Source of the DNA: JAYEHK01 sp034659475
GTDB taxonomy: Bacteria; Bacillota; Syntrophomonadia; Syntrophomonadales; Syntrophomonadaceae
Direction of reading: 5' to 3'
Assembly: GCA_034659475.1 (NCBI GenBank)
Contig: JAYEHK010000083.1
Coordinates: 1 to 48,925, forward strand
Length of the DNA: 48,925 bases
Positions within the stretch are counted from its first letter, which is position 1; every line of letters begins with the position of its first letter. This document shows positions 24,398 to 32,320 of the stretch, one piece after another. The notes beneath the pieces are model-generated. The model worked only from the letters and a program-made list of their open reading frames with translations. It was not told where the DNA came from and searched no databases. Made by a program: the position numbers and the translations under genes.

Positions 24398-24895
24398 TCA
24401 CCTGTTTTTCCTCATCCAGTCGCTGTAAGCAATGCGATAGTAAATAACATAAATCGGTGCAGCCAACAAACTATTATAAAGGGTTTGACTAAACACTCGA
24501 GTAAACATATGGGAATCAACATGAAACACCGTAAAACTTGTAAATGAAAGCACAAAAAGGATCAAAGCATTAACCAAAGATCCAATCACTACAGCTATGA
24601 TCCCCACCCAAATGTTTTCCTTGAAAACAACCCCCTGAAAGCGTTTAATAATAAAACCAATCAATGCTTTTGCCAGTGCATTAATACCGATCATTCTTCC
24701 CATGTACAAGTCCTCCAGGAGACCACATGCAAACCCATATCCAACACTTCTGTTGGAAGCACTTAACATTGCATAAAATACGACAAAAACCAGTACCAAA
24801 TCGGGTACTGTTCCCTTTATACTATAGCTATGAAAAATTGTAGACTGTAAAAAAATCGCCAGGAACGGCAGCAGGATTAAGATCAATAAACGCAC
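24398..24895 (-). CDS. mreD: Rod shape-determining protein MreD
   Basis: 165 residues, about five membrane helices, with VGYGFACGLLEDLYMGRMIGINALAKALIGF typical of MreD (broken here by several helices). It is a membrane partner in the elongasome. GTG 24895 lies five bases after the mreC stop and is coupled to it. Confidence 0.9.
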   Translation of the reverse strand: MRLLILILLPFLAIFLQSTIFHSYSIKGTVPDLVLVFVVFYAMLSASNRSVGYGFACGLLEDLYMGRMIGINALAKALIGFIIKRFQGVVFKENIWVGIIAVVIGSLVNALILFVLSFTSFTVFHVDSHMFTRVFSQTLYNSLLAAPIYVIYYRIAYSDWMRKNR

Positions 24896-24900
24896 ACGGC

Positions 24901-25758
24901 CTACTCCCCTTCGATCAGTACTTCTCCTTCCGGAAGAAATGATTTAATCACCAGTACTTCTTCCAGTTTATCAAAGTCCACTGCAGGTGCTACGATTGCG
25001 TTCTGCACTAAACCATTTTCTTCCTTCTGAATGGATTCCACCACCCCAATCAAAATACCTTTAGGATAGGTATAAGAAAGCCCAGAAGTAACCACCTGTT
25101 GCCCCGGTTCAATTTGCGAGTAATAAGGGATATTAATCATTCTCACAATTGAGTCATTCCCTGTTCCTTCAACGATCCCCCGGGTTTCACGTGTTTCCTG
25201 TATGATTGCCCCCACAGCAAGTTCATGATCGGTAATTAGCCATACCTGTGAAGAATATCTGCCGGCACGTTCAACCCTGCCAACCAGTCCGTCAGGGTGA
25301 ACAACTGCCATGCCCTTTTCTATTCCGCTGGTGCTTCCTTTATCAATTGTTAAAATTTGATACCAGTTACTCGCACTACGAGCAATCACTCTTGCAGCTT
25401 CCATGTCAAAGGCTGCTGTGTTTTCATCCTTGAATGCCAGTAAATTTCTTAACCGTTCCACTTCAGCTTTATTCTCCTTGAGTTGCTGATTCTCCACAAA
25501 AAGGATATGATTTTTTTGTTGCAGCTTTTCCATTTCCTGTTTGAGCACATTTTTATCCGCAAAGCCTGTCCCCAAGCTTTGCGTCCATGCCTGAATATCT
25601 GTTAAACCACTCTGCAAAGGCGCATAAACATCCCCTAACCATTTTTCCAGAGCGCTAACCTCACTCCGGTTAGCGGCACTATAATGCATTAGGAAAATAA
25701 TAAGCACAAGGGTTACCAACCCTATCCAAAACCTTTTTGTTTTTAAGATTTTATACAA
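24901..25758 (-). CDS. mreC: Rod shape-determining protein MreC
   Basis: 285 residues: an N-terminal membrane anchor (about 10-27), a coiled coil (about 70-105, EMEKLQQKNHILFVENQQLK) and the beta-rich MreC core (VIARSASNWYQILTIDKGS...GLVGRVERAG). It links MreB to PBP2 and RodA at the membrane. Start TTG 25758. Between mreB and mreD as usual. Confidence 0.94.
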   Translation of the reverse strand: MYKILKTKRFWIGLVTLVLIIFLMHYSAANRSEVSALEKWLGDVYAPLQSGLTDIQAWTQSLGTGFADKNVLKQEMEKLQQKNHILFVENQQLKENKAEVERLRNLLAFKDENTAAFDMEAARVIARSASNWYQILTIDKGSTSGIEKGMAVVHPDGLVGRVERAGRYSSQVWLITDHELAVGAIIQETRETRGIVEGTGNDSIVRMINIPYYSQIEPGQQVVTSGLSYTYPKGILIGVVESIQKEENGLVQNAIVAPAVDFDKLEEVLVIKSFLPEGEVLIEGE

Positions 25759-25772
25759 TTGCTCTCACCATG

Positions 25773-26795
25773 CTAAAAGTGTCTTTGCGGAGTTACCACC
25801 AAACGCTTCAGATTTTCAATGTTTTCTAATACCTTACCCGTTCCCTGGGCAACGGCCAAGAGCGGCTCCTCACATACATAGACCGGCATTTCTGTTTCCT
25901 TACTGATTAGTCTATCAAGCCCGCGCAGCATCGATCCGCCACCAGCCATTACAATCCCTCTATCCATTATATCTGCAGCCAATTCCGGCGGCGTTTTCTC
26001 CAAACAAACCTTAATGCCCTCAATGATCCTTTCCACCGGTTCCTTAAGCGCAAGATTGATCTCCGTGGAAGAAACCTGTATGGTCTTTGGTAAACCCGAA
26101 ACCAGGTCGCGTCCTTTGACTTCATAGTATTCCTCTGTTCCTTCCCATAATGCCGATCCAATATGGGTTTTTATGTTCTCTGCCGTACGTTCGCCGATCA
26201 ACAGATTATAGTTTTTCTTCAAATGATAAATAATTGCATCGTCCATTTTATCCCCCGCAATCCGAACAGACTTTGCAGTTACAATCCCTCCAAGAGAAAT
26301 GACGGCTACTTCTGTGGTGCCTCCACCGATATCTACAATCATATTGCCCGTCGGTTCATGCACAGGTAGTCCAGCTCCAATGGCCGCAGCCATCGGTTCT
26401 TCCAACAAATAGGCTTCTTTTGCGCCGGCCTGCACAGCCGCCTCACGAACAGCTCTTTCTTCCACCGTCGTACATCCAGTAGGAATACTAATCACTACAC
26501 GAGGTTTCACAAAAGGACTTCTTGTTTCTAATGCCTTCCCGATAAAATATTTAAGCATCGCCTGGGTTACATCAAAATCAGCAATTACGCCATCTTTCAT
26601 AGGCCGTATAGCAACAATGTTACCCGGGGTACGCCCAATCATGTTCTTGGCATCCTCCCCAACTGATAGCACCTTTCCATTTTCACTCTGAATAGCTACA
26701 ACAGACGGTTCTTTTAGGATTACGCCCTTTCCTTTTAGATGTACAAGTGTATTTGCAGTACCTAAATCTATCCCCATATCCTTACCAAAAAACAC
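25773..26795 (-). CDS. mreB: Actin-like rod shape protein MreB
   Basis: 340 residues. Seen: MGIDLGTANTLVHLKGKG phosphate-1 motif, VVISIPTGCTTVEERAV, DIGGGTTEVAVISLGG (phosphate 2) and GIVMAGGGSMLRG. Forms membrane-bound filaments that steer wall elongation. I chose GTG 26795 (product begins MFFGKDMGIDLG) because GGAGG lies 10 nt upstream and the N-terminus then matches the family; the ATG at 26819 would add eight residues encoded by the ribosome site itself. Confidence 0.95.
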   Translation of the reverse strand: MFFGKDMGIDLGTANTLVHLKGKGVILKEPSVVAIQSENGKVLSVGEDAKNMIGRTPGNIVAIRPMKDGVIADFDVTQAMLKYFIGKALETRSPFVKPRVVISIPTGCTTVEERAVREAAVQAGAKEAYLLEEPMAAAIGAGLPVHEPTGNMIVDIGGGTTEVAVISLGGIVTAKSVRIAGDKMDDAIIYHLKKNYNLLIGERTAENIKTHIGSALWEGTEEYYEVKGRDLVSGLPKTIQVSSTEINLALKEPVERIIEGIKVCLEKTPPELAADIMDRGIVMAGGGSMLRGLDRLISKETEMPVYVCEEPLLAVAQGTGKVLENIENLKRLVVTPQRHF

Positions 26796-26825
26796 TTTAT
26801 TATTTCCTCCCTTAAACATATATAC

Positions 26826-28094
26826 TCAAATCAATGCCTGTTCTTTCAGACTACAATAAGAAGATTCTCCTATTACTACATGATCAAGCACTTCAATCCC
26901 CATAACCTGACCTGCTTCTATTAAACGCTTGGACACTTCCACATCTTCCCGGCTCGGACTGGGATCACCACTGGGATGATTGTGCACTAAAATCATGGAA
27001 GCTGCTGATCTTTTTACCGCCGTTTTAAAGACCTCCCGCGGGTGAACGATGGAACTGTGTAACCCGCCAACGGAAACGTCTTCCCATAGGATTAAACCAC
27101 CCTTGCGGTCGAGATACAATACCCGGAAGTGTTCTCGATCAAAATATCGCATCTCCTCCATCACCAAATTCTTAACATCCTCGGGAGAATGGATCAGATA
27201 TCGTTGCTGACTGACAAGAGCCATTCTTCGCCCGAGTTCCAACGCCGCTTTTATGCTGACAGCCTTGGCCGGCCCAATTCCCTTTTCTTGTGTTAATTCC
27301 TCCAAGCTCACTTCGCGGAGATTTCGAAGACCCCTGTGATCAATGAGGAGTTTGTTCGCTAGTTCAATTGCACTACAATCTTTCGTTCCATTCCCCAGGA
27401 TAATCGCGAGTAATTCAGCATCAGAAAGACTGCTCTCACCCCGGGCTATCATTTTTTCTCTGGGTCTCATCTCTACAGGCATGTCCTTTATCGCAACATT
27501 ATAGTGCATGAGACATTTACCCCCCAGAATATTAACCCCTTGTTTTTTCAGCATTAATCCCAATCTATTTAAAGGTAATCCAACAACATTAAAATAACAA
27601 CCGACAATTTTTTCTACCAACAGTGCTCCCAAGCCTTGAATCCCATATCCACCAGCTTTATCAAAGGGTTCTCCACTAGCAATATAGGTTCCTATTTCCT
27701 CATCAGATAGAGCTCGAAAGAAAACGTCCGTTTGTTCCGCAACACATTCCCGCTTTTGAGTTGTTGTATTATATACGCAAACGCCAGTAATCACCTGATG
27801 CCTTTTGCCGCTCAAAGCAGACAACATCGCATAGGCTTCTTCCTTAGAACAGGGTTTACCCATAATCCGATGATCCAACACAACAATGGTATCTGCTGCA
27901 ACAATAATCCCATCTTGGTTTAAGGCAACCGCCTCCGCTTTATCAGCAGCAAGTCGCTGTACCATCTCTATTGGAGACAAATTTTCATAAAACGATTCTT
28001 CAATATCGGAAGGAATGACGCTAAACTCCAGTCCAAGTTGTTTGAGCAGGACCTGTCTGCGAGGGGATTGGGAGGCCAATATCAGCGTCTTCAA
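26826..28094 (-). CDS. Maf nucleotide pyrophosphatase - RadC/JAMM domain fusion
   Basis: One continuous frame of 422 residues joins two proteins. Residues 1-190 are Maf: MKTLILASQSPRRQVLLKQL, AADTIVVLD and the GEPFDKAGGYGIQG loop; Maf enzymes hydrolyse modified or canonical nucleotides. After a linker (about 191-210), the rest is a full RadC/YeeS-type protein: MPVEMRPREKMIARGESSLSD, a helix-hairpin-helix (LTQEKGIGPAKAVSIKAA), and the JAMM zinc motif HNHPSGDPSPSREDV. Maf and radC are separate neighbours before mreB in Bacillus. TTG 28094 follows GAGGAT by 6 nt. Confidence 0.88.
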   Translation of the reverse strand: MKTLILASQSPRRQVLLKQLGLEFSVIPSDIEESFYENLSPIEMVQRLAADKAEAVALNQDGIIVAADTIVVLDHRIMGKPCSKEEAYAMLSALSGKRHQVITGVCVYNTTTQKRECVAEQTDVFFRALSDEEIGTYIASGEPFDKAGGYGIQGLGALLVEKIVGCYFNVVGLPLNRLGLMLKKQGVNILGGKCLMHYNVAIKDMPVEMRPREKMIARGESSLSDAELLAIILGNGTKDCSAIELANKLLIDHRGLRNLREVSLEELTQEKGIGPAKAVSIKAALELGRRMALVSQQRYLIHSPEDVKNLVMEEMRYFDREHFRVLYLDRKGGLILWEDVSVGGLHSSIVHPREVFKTAVKRSAASMILVHNHPSGDPSPSREDVEVSKRLIEAGQVMGIEVLDHVVIGESSYCSLKEQALI

Positions 28095-28111
28095 TTTTTT
28101 ATCCTCATTTC

Positions 28112-28378
28112 CTACAATCTTCGGTAAACCCACCAGGCTAAAAGAAAACCAAGTAATGAAAAAAAACTAATATGTAACATAAACCCAAAATTCAAGGTAA
28201 AAACCCGCAAATCCAGTACAAAGGTAGGTAATCCAACACTTTGAACTTTTCCTAGTATACCCAACGAGGGCCAAATCCCTAATATGAATTCTCCCAGCCA
28301 ACCGCCGATAATTGCTCCCAGAACAAGCATCAGTAACAGAACCTGCCAACCGGGGTAGGTACTATACCTTCTTGCCAA
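28112..28378 (-). CDS. DUF4321 family small membrane protein
   Basis: 88 residues, two or three hydrophobic segments (LLLMLVLGAIIGGWLGEFI and ISFFSLLGFLLAWW). Length and the GGWLGEFI...G pattern fit DUF4321, a Clostridia family of unknown function often beside maf/radC. TTG 28378 lies seven bases after GGAGG; the open frame to 28483 has no ribosome site. Confidence 0.75.
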   Translation of the reverse strand: MARRYSTYPGWQVLLLMLVLGAIIGGWLGEFILGIWPSLGILGKVQSVGLPTFVLDLRVFTLNFGFMLHISFFSLLGFLLAWWVYRRL

Positions 28379-28488
28379 AACTCTACCTCCAGTATATTTT
28401 CTAAAGTGTAGCATTAGTACCTTGGAAAAACAAGCACCTAAAAGCCCCACCTTATGTGTGGGATAAACAGGCCAAACACACACAAAAA

Positions 28489-28504
28489 CCCTCCATCAGG
28501 AGGG
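28489..28504 (-). terminator. Terminator downstream of rex
   Basis: CCCTCC/GGAGGG stem with a 4-nt loop; on the minus strand followed by TTTTTGTGTG. It lies 25 nt after the rex stop. Confidence 0.85.
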
Positions 28505-28528
28505 CTAAATAGCATAATCATAACTGGT

Positions 28529-29167
28529 TCAGTCACTTCGTGCATTCATAACCAAATTGAAGCTGAGTACTTCCATGTTAACAGATAAATCTACATTACG
28601 AAGGGTCACGTCTGGAGGGACTTTAATCACCCTCGGCGAGAAATTCAAGATTGCCTTTACCCCTGACTGCACTAATTGATCAGTAACATCCTGGGCTGCA
28701 ACCGCTGGAACCGTTACAACACCAACCTTAATGTTCCCTTCCTGAACCCTTTGCTGAAGAACGTCTATTGGTTCTATTGTAATGTTCTCCAGTTTTTCAC
28801 CAACACGCTCTAAATCACTATCAATGATTGCACTGATCCTGAAGCCTCTATCCATAAATCCCTGGTATCTAGCCAACGCAGAGCCTAATTTACCTGCACC
28901 GACAAGGATAACATTCCACTGCTTGTCCAACCCCAGTATTTTCATAAGGTGTCCCACTAATTCATCAACATTATACCCGACTCCTCTGGTGCCAAACTCT
29001 CCAAAATAAGCAAGGTCTTTTCTAACCTGCGCAGAACTCACGCCAACCCCTTTTGCTATTTCTCCCGAAGAAACTCTATCAACCCCGTCATCTATCAGTT
29101 GATGCAGATAACGAGAATAAATCGAAAGCCTCATTACCGTTGCTTCCGGAATCTTGTATACCTTCAA
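28529..29167 (-). CDS. rex: Redox-sensing transcriptional repressor Rex
   Basis: 212 residues. The N-terminal winged helix (VRKDLAYFGEFGTRGVGY) binds DNA; the Rossmann domain with G90-A-G92 binds NADH or NAD. Rex represses fermentation and NADH-oxidising genes until the NADH/NAD ratio rises. TTG 29167 lies five bases after GGAG. A promoter with an overlapping Rex-box-like site lies upstream, so self-regulation is likely. Monocistronic, between two terminators. Confidence 0.96.
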   Translation of the reverse strand: MKVYKIPEATVMRLSIYSRYLHQLIDDGVDRVSSGEIAKGVGVSSAQVRKDLAYFGEFGTRGVGYNVDELVGHLMKILGLDKQWNVILVGAGKLGSALARYQGFMDRGFRISAIIDSDLERVGEKLENITIEPIDVLQQRVQEGNIKVGVVTVPAVAAQDVTDQLVQSGVKAILNFSPRVIKVPPDVTLRNVDLSVNMEVLSFNLVMNARSD

Positions 29168-29247
29168 TAAACTCCAGCCCCTTTGATAAAAGTACTATTA
29201 AATATGAAATGATACCTGATTATAGCACAACTGTGAACAATACTAGT

Positions 29248-29276
29248 ATTATACCATCTTGTGAAATTGCTCGCAA
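29248..29276 (-). promoter_or_regulatory. rex promoter overlapped by a Rex-box-like operator
   Basis: On the minus strand TTGCGA (29276-29271), a 17-nt spacer and TATAAT (29253-29248). The dyad TTGTGAAATTGCTCGCAA occupies 29259-29276 and resembles the Rex consensus TTGTGAANNNNTTCACAA (first half exact, two mismatches in the second). It covers the -35 element and most of the spacer. Confidence 0.72.
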
Positions 29277-29292
29277 ACTAACCACAAACACA

Positions 29293-29321
29293 CAAAAACT
29301 CTTACTACCCAGCAGTAAGAG
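29293..29321 (-). terminator. Terminator downstream of pit
   Basis: CTCTTAC (minus strand, from 29321) and GTAAGAG enclose a 9-nt loop, followed by TTTTTGTG. It lies 25 nt after the pit stop and insulates rex. Confidence 0.82.
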
Positions 29322-29345
29322 TGCTGTATTCATGTGTATAACCTT

Positions 29346-30335
29346 TTACAACATAACATTTAAGATTTTAAATACAATCATTGACACCAGTGCCGACAAT
29401 GGGATTGTAATAAACCATGCGATCACGATTTGCCTGGCGATATTCCATCGAACCCCTTTTACTCGTTTGGCAGCTCCCACCCCCATGATGGACGAAGATA
29501 CCACATGGGTCGTACTAACCGGTATGCCAAGAAGCGAGGCCGAGTAAATTACTGTAGCTGAAGTAAAATCTGCAGCAAAACCATTGATCGGTTCAATCCG
29601 AAATATTTTCCCACCCATGGTGCGAATAATTTTCCATCCGCCAATAGCCGTACCTGCTGCCATTGCACTTGCGCAGGCTATCTTGACCCAGAGGGGAACA
29701 CTAAAGGCCCCAATTAAACCACCACTGAATAAACTCATCGTGATGATCCCCATGGTTTTTTGTGCATCATTTGAGCCATGCGCAAAAGAGGTCATACAAG
29801 CAGTCAACACCTGCATTTGTCTAAAATTCCGATTGATCTTGGCCGGCGAAGCGCGTCTAAAAATCCAAAACAGTAACGTCATCATTAAGCTGCCGCCAAT
29901 AACGCCAATCATCGGAGAGGTAATCAATCCTGTGAAAATCGCCATAAAGCCTGACCAATTTACCTGATAGTAACCGAACCCTGCCGTTACCGCACCTACC
30001 AGACCACCGATCAACGCATGGGATGAACTGGACGGAATCCCATAATACCAGGTAAATAAGTTCCAAAAAATTGCACCAATAAGCGCCGATATAATAACAA
30101 GCGGAGTAACAAGTTCGGGTATAACAATGTTTTTCCCAATCGTTGCTGCAACAGCTGTACCACTTAGCGCTCCCAAGAAATTAAAGGTCGCTGCAACCAG
30201 TATGGCCAAACGGGGCGATAACGCCTTGGTAGAAACCGAAGTAGCAATCGCATTGGCAGTATCATGGAAACCGTTAATGTAATCAAATAGTAATGCAAAA
30301 AGAACAATTGCAATAATCCAGCCAACGTTAAACAT
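29346..30335 (-). CDS. pit: Inorganic phosphate transporter, PiT family
   Basis: 329 residues, about ten membrane helices, with the two PiT repeats: GFHDTANAIATSVSTKAL near the N-terminus and GSNDAQKTMGII in the second half. Low-affinity phosphate uptake coupled to cations. It overlaps the DUF47 gene by 8 nt, the usual companion that is thought to regulate transport. Confidence 0.92.
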   Translation of the reverse strand: MFNVGWIIAIVLFALLFDYINGFHDTANAIATSVSTKALSPRLAILVAATFNFLGALSGTAVAATIGKNIVIPELVTPLVIISALIGAIFWNLFTWYYGIPSSSSHALIGGLVGAVTAGFGYYQVNWSGFMAIFTGLITSPMIGVIGGSLMMTLLFWIFRRASPAKINRNFRQMQVLTACMTSFAHGSNDAQKTMGIITMSLFSGGLIGAFSVPLWVKIACASAMAAGTAIGGWKIIRTMGGKIFRIEPINGFAADFTSATVIYSASLLGIPVSTTHVVSSSIMGVGAAKRVKGVRWNIARQIVIAWFITIPLSALVSMIVFKILNVML

Positions 30336-30960
30336 ATTTTACAGCAACTCCCTTTAACGCGTTGCTCACCGCTTCGCAATTATCGAGAGTGGTTTCCAGG
30401 TGCTCGTAAATCTCTTTCCATTTAATAATCTCGACTACGTTGCTGGTATTTTGAAACAGACGCGCTATACCTGCGCGGTACAATTCATCTGCATCATGTT
30501 CATAACCCCGGATTTTTTCACATGATTGTATAATTTGTTTATGAGAGGAACGGATATTTCTCAAACCAACAACCGCTTTTTGAATCTCCGCAGCCGCCTT
30601 TACCAACACATTAACCATATCAAGTACATAACGTTCCTTCGGGGTGCCCACCTTGTAGATAACTACTTTCTCCATCGTTCCCTGTATATGATCCAATACC
30701 CGATTTAATTCCTGTGCTACCCACAGAATATCTTCGCGATCAAACGGCGTAATAAACGACTGATTAATTTGATCAATCGTCTGCAGATATATTTGATCGC
30801 CTTGATCTTCTACCTCATTGATACGACTTAACATCGCCGCTGGATCACTATGATCTTCAAAAAATGCTTTAAGAATGGAGGCAGCTTCACAAATCGCCTC
30901 CGAACTTTCCTCAAAAAAGGTATAAAAACGTTCATCCTGCGGCTTCAACTTAAAAGCCAA
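30328..30960 (-). CDS. DUF47 family PhoU-like protein (Pit accessory protein)
   Basis: 210 residues, all-helical, beginning MAFKLKPQDERFYTFFEESSE, with EVEDQGDQI and GYEHDADELYR, PhoU-type acidic E/D-x-x-x-D helices that can bind metals. The family sits with Pit transporters and is proposed to control them. TTG 30960 lies nine bases after GGAGG. A TATAAT at 31004-31009 (minus) may be the -10 of this operon. Confidence 0.9.
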   Translation of the reverse strand: MAFKLKPQDERFYTFFEESSEAICEAASILKAFFEDHSDPAAMLSRINEVEDQGDQIYLQTIDQINQSFITPFDREDILWVAQELNRVLDHIQGTMEKVVIYKVGTPKERYVLDMVNVLVKAAAEIQKAVVGLRNIRSSHKQIIQSCEKIRGYEHDADELYRAGIARLFQNTSNVVEIIKWKEIYEHLETTLDNCEAVSNALKGVAVKYV

Positions 30961-31043
30961 GTTTATTTACCTCCCTAAATCAATGTATATTAATACCCTG
31001 TACATTATATCAGTATGTGAAGTAAATAAACATTAAGAATATG

Positions 31044-32297
31044 TTAACAATTCAAGAAATAGCGTCGTGCCTCATCTAACACATAAAAAGAACCTGTAAT
31101 CAGCAGATACTGTTCCCCAGACAGTTCACTTAATGCGGTTCGCACTGCTTCAGATATATCCTCAATTTCTTGCAAACAGACTTCAGGGAATTGCTCCCTT
31201 ACATATCGCCCCATTCTTTCCCATTTGCTTCCGCGGAACCCTTTTGGTCGGGTCACTACAATCCTTGCACTGTTCGGAATCAACGGGTTCAGAATAGCGC
31301 CCAATTCCTTATCGTTTAATACCCCACACAAAAGGATTTTTTCTCGTCCCGGGTAATATTCCTGCACTGTATCTGCCAGCGCTCTTGCACCCTGCGGGTT
31401 ATGGGCTGCATCCAAAATAGCCAGAGGCTCGGTTTGAATTATTTCAAACCTTCCGGGCATTTTCAGATGACCCAGTGCATGAATTATTGCCGATTCATCA
31501 ATGTGATATCCTTTATCACAAAGAACCTCCAGCACAACAACAGCAGTTGCCAGATTTTTTAGTTGATAAGCCCCTGCCAGAGAGAATTCCACCCCGTGTA
31601 TATCCCATCGTTGGCTGGCAATGTCCAGGACCTGCACAGCTCCATCTAGCCTGTTGCGTCTGATCTGCACAGATTGATTGGTTAGCAGCAGGGCGTTCTT
31701 GGCATCGGCAACCTCCTGAATCATCCCCAGCGCCTCCTGCTTCATCTCTCCAACAACAACCGGTGTTTCCATTTTTATAATTCCGGCTTTATTCCATGCG
31801 ATTTCCGAGAGGGTATCGCCCAAAAAACCAGTATGATCAAAATCAATTCCAGTAATAACGGAAACCTCCGGGACAATCACATTGGTTGAATCATAGATAC
31901 CGCCCATCCCCACTTCAAGTACTGCAACATCCACATCTTCATCCTTAAAATATTGAAACGCAGCTGCCGTAAGTACCTCAAACTCGGTTGGATGAGAAAG
32001 GCTGCGATCAACAAGGAAAGGAACCTTATTCTCTACCCTGTCCAGATAGGACAGAAAACGCTCCGGCTCAATCTCCTCATTATCCACCGTTAATCGTTCA
32101 AAATATGAATGAAGGTGAGGCGAAATAAATCGCCCCACCCTGTAACCCGATTCCATTAACGCTGTCGCAATCATAAGAGAAGTAGATCCTTTTCCATTGG
32201 TACCTGCAATATGAACGTAGGGTACCCCTTCCTGCGGGTTTCCCATCAGTTGAAGCAAGGCTTCAATCCGTTCGAGCCCGGGTTTGCTGCCTAGCAC
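31044..32297 (-). CDS. folC: Folylpolyglutamate/dihydrofolate synthase FolC
   Basis: 417 residues from GTG 32297. FolC adds glutamate to folates and, in its bifunctional form, makes dihydrofolate from dihydropteroate. Seen: KPGLERIEALLQLMGNPQ, P-loop AGTNGKGST at 31-39, and VLEVGMGG. The start is doubtful: GTG has no ribosome site, and the family normally has about 15 more residues. In-frame codons upstream encode a plausible family N-terminus (IKRRVEEKLENLTVLGS) beginning at an ATT codon at 32336, overlapping the valS end. Coupled to valS. Confidence 0.88.
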   Translation of the reverse strand: MLGSKPGLERIEALLQLMGNPQEGVPYVHIAGTNGKGSTSLMIATALMESGYRVGRFISPHLHSYFERLTVDNEEIEPERFLSYLDRVENKVPFLVDRSLSHPTEFEVLTAAAFQYFKDEDVDVAVLEVGMGGIYDSTNVIVPEVSVITGIDFDHTGFLGDTLSEIAWNKAGIIKMETPVVVGEMKQEALGMIQEVADAKNALLLTNQSVQIRRNRLDGAVQVLDIASQRWDIHGVEFSLAGAYQLKNLATAVVVLEVLCDKGYHIDESAIIHALGHLKMPGRFEIIQTEPLAILDAAHNPQGARALADTVQEYYPGREKILLCGVLNDKELGAILNPLIPNSARIVVTRPKGFRGSKWERMGRYVREQFPEVCLQEIEDISEAVRTALSELSGEQYLLITGSFYVLDEARRYFLNC

Positions 32298-32320
32298 GGT
32301 GAGGTTTTCAAGTTTTTCTT

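Noticed and set aside
28445..28462. Second hairpin (CCCAC/GTGGG) downstream of rex as a terminator
   Set aside because: The stem is short, and the better terminator at 28489-28504 with a U-run already ends rex.
29231..29247. A second Rex site at CTGTGAACAATACTAG
   Set aside because: Only one half-site resembles the consensus; the other half does not match.
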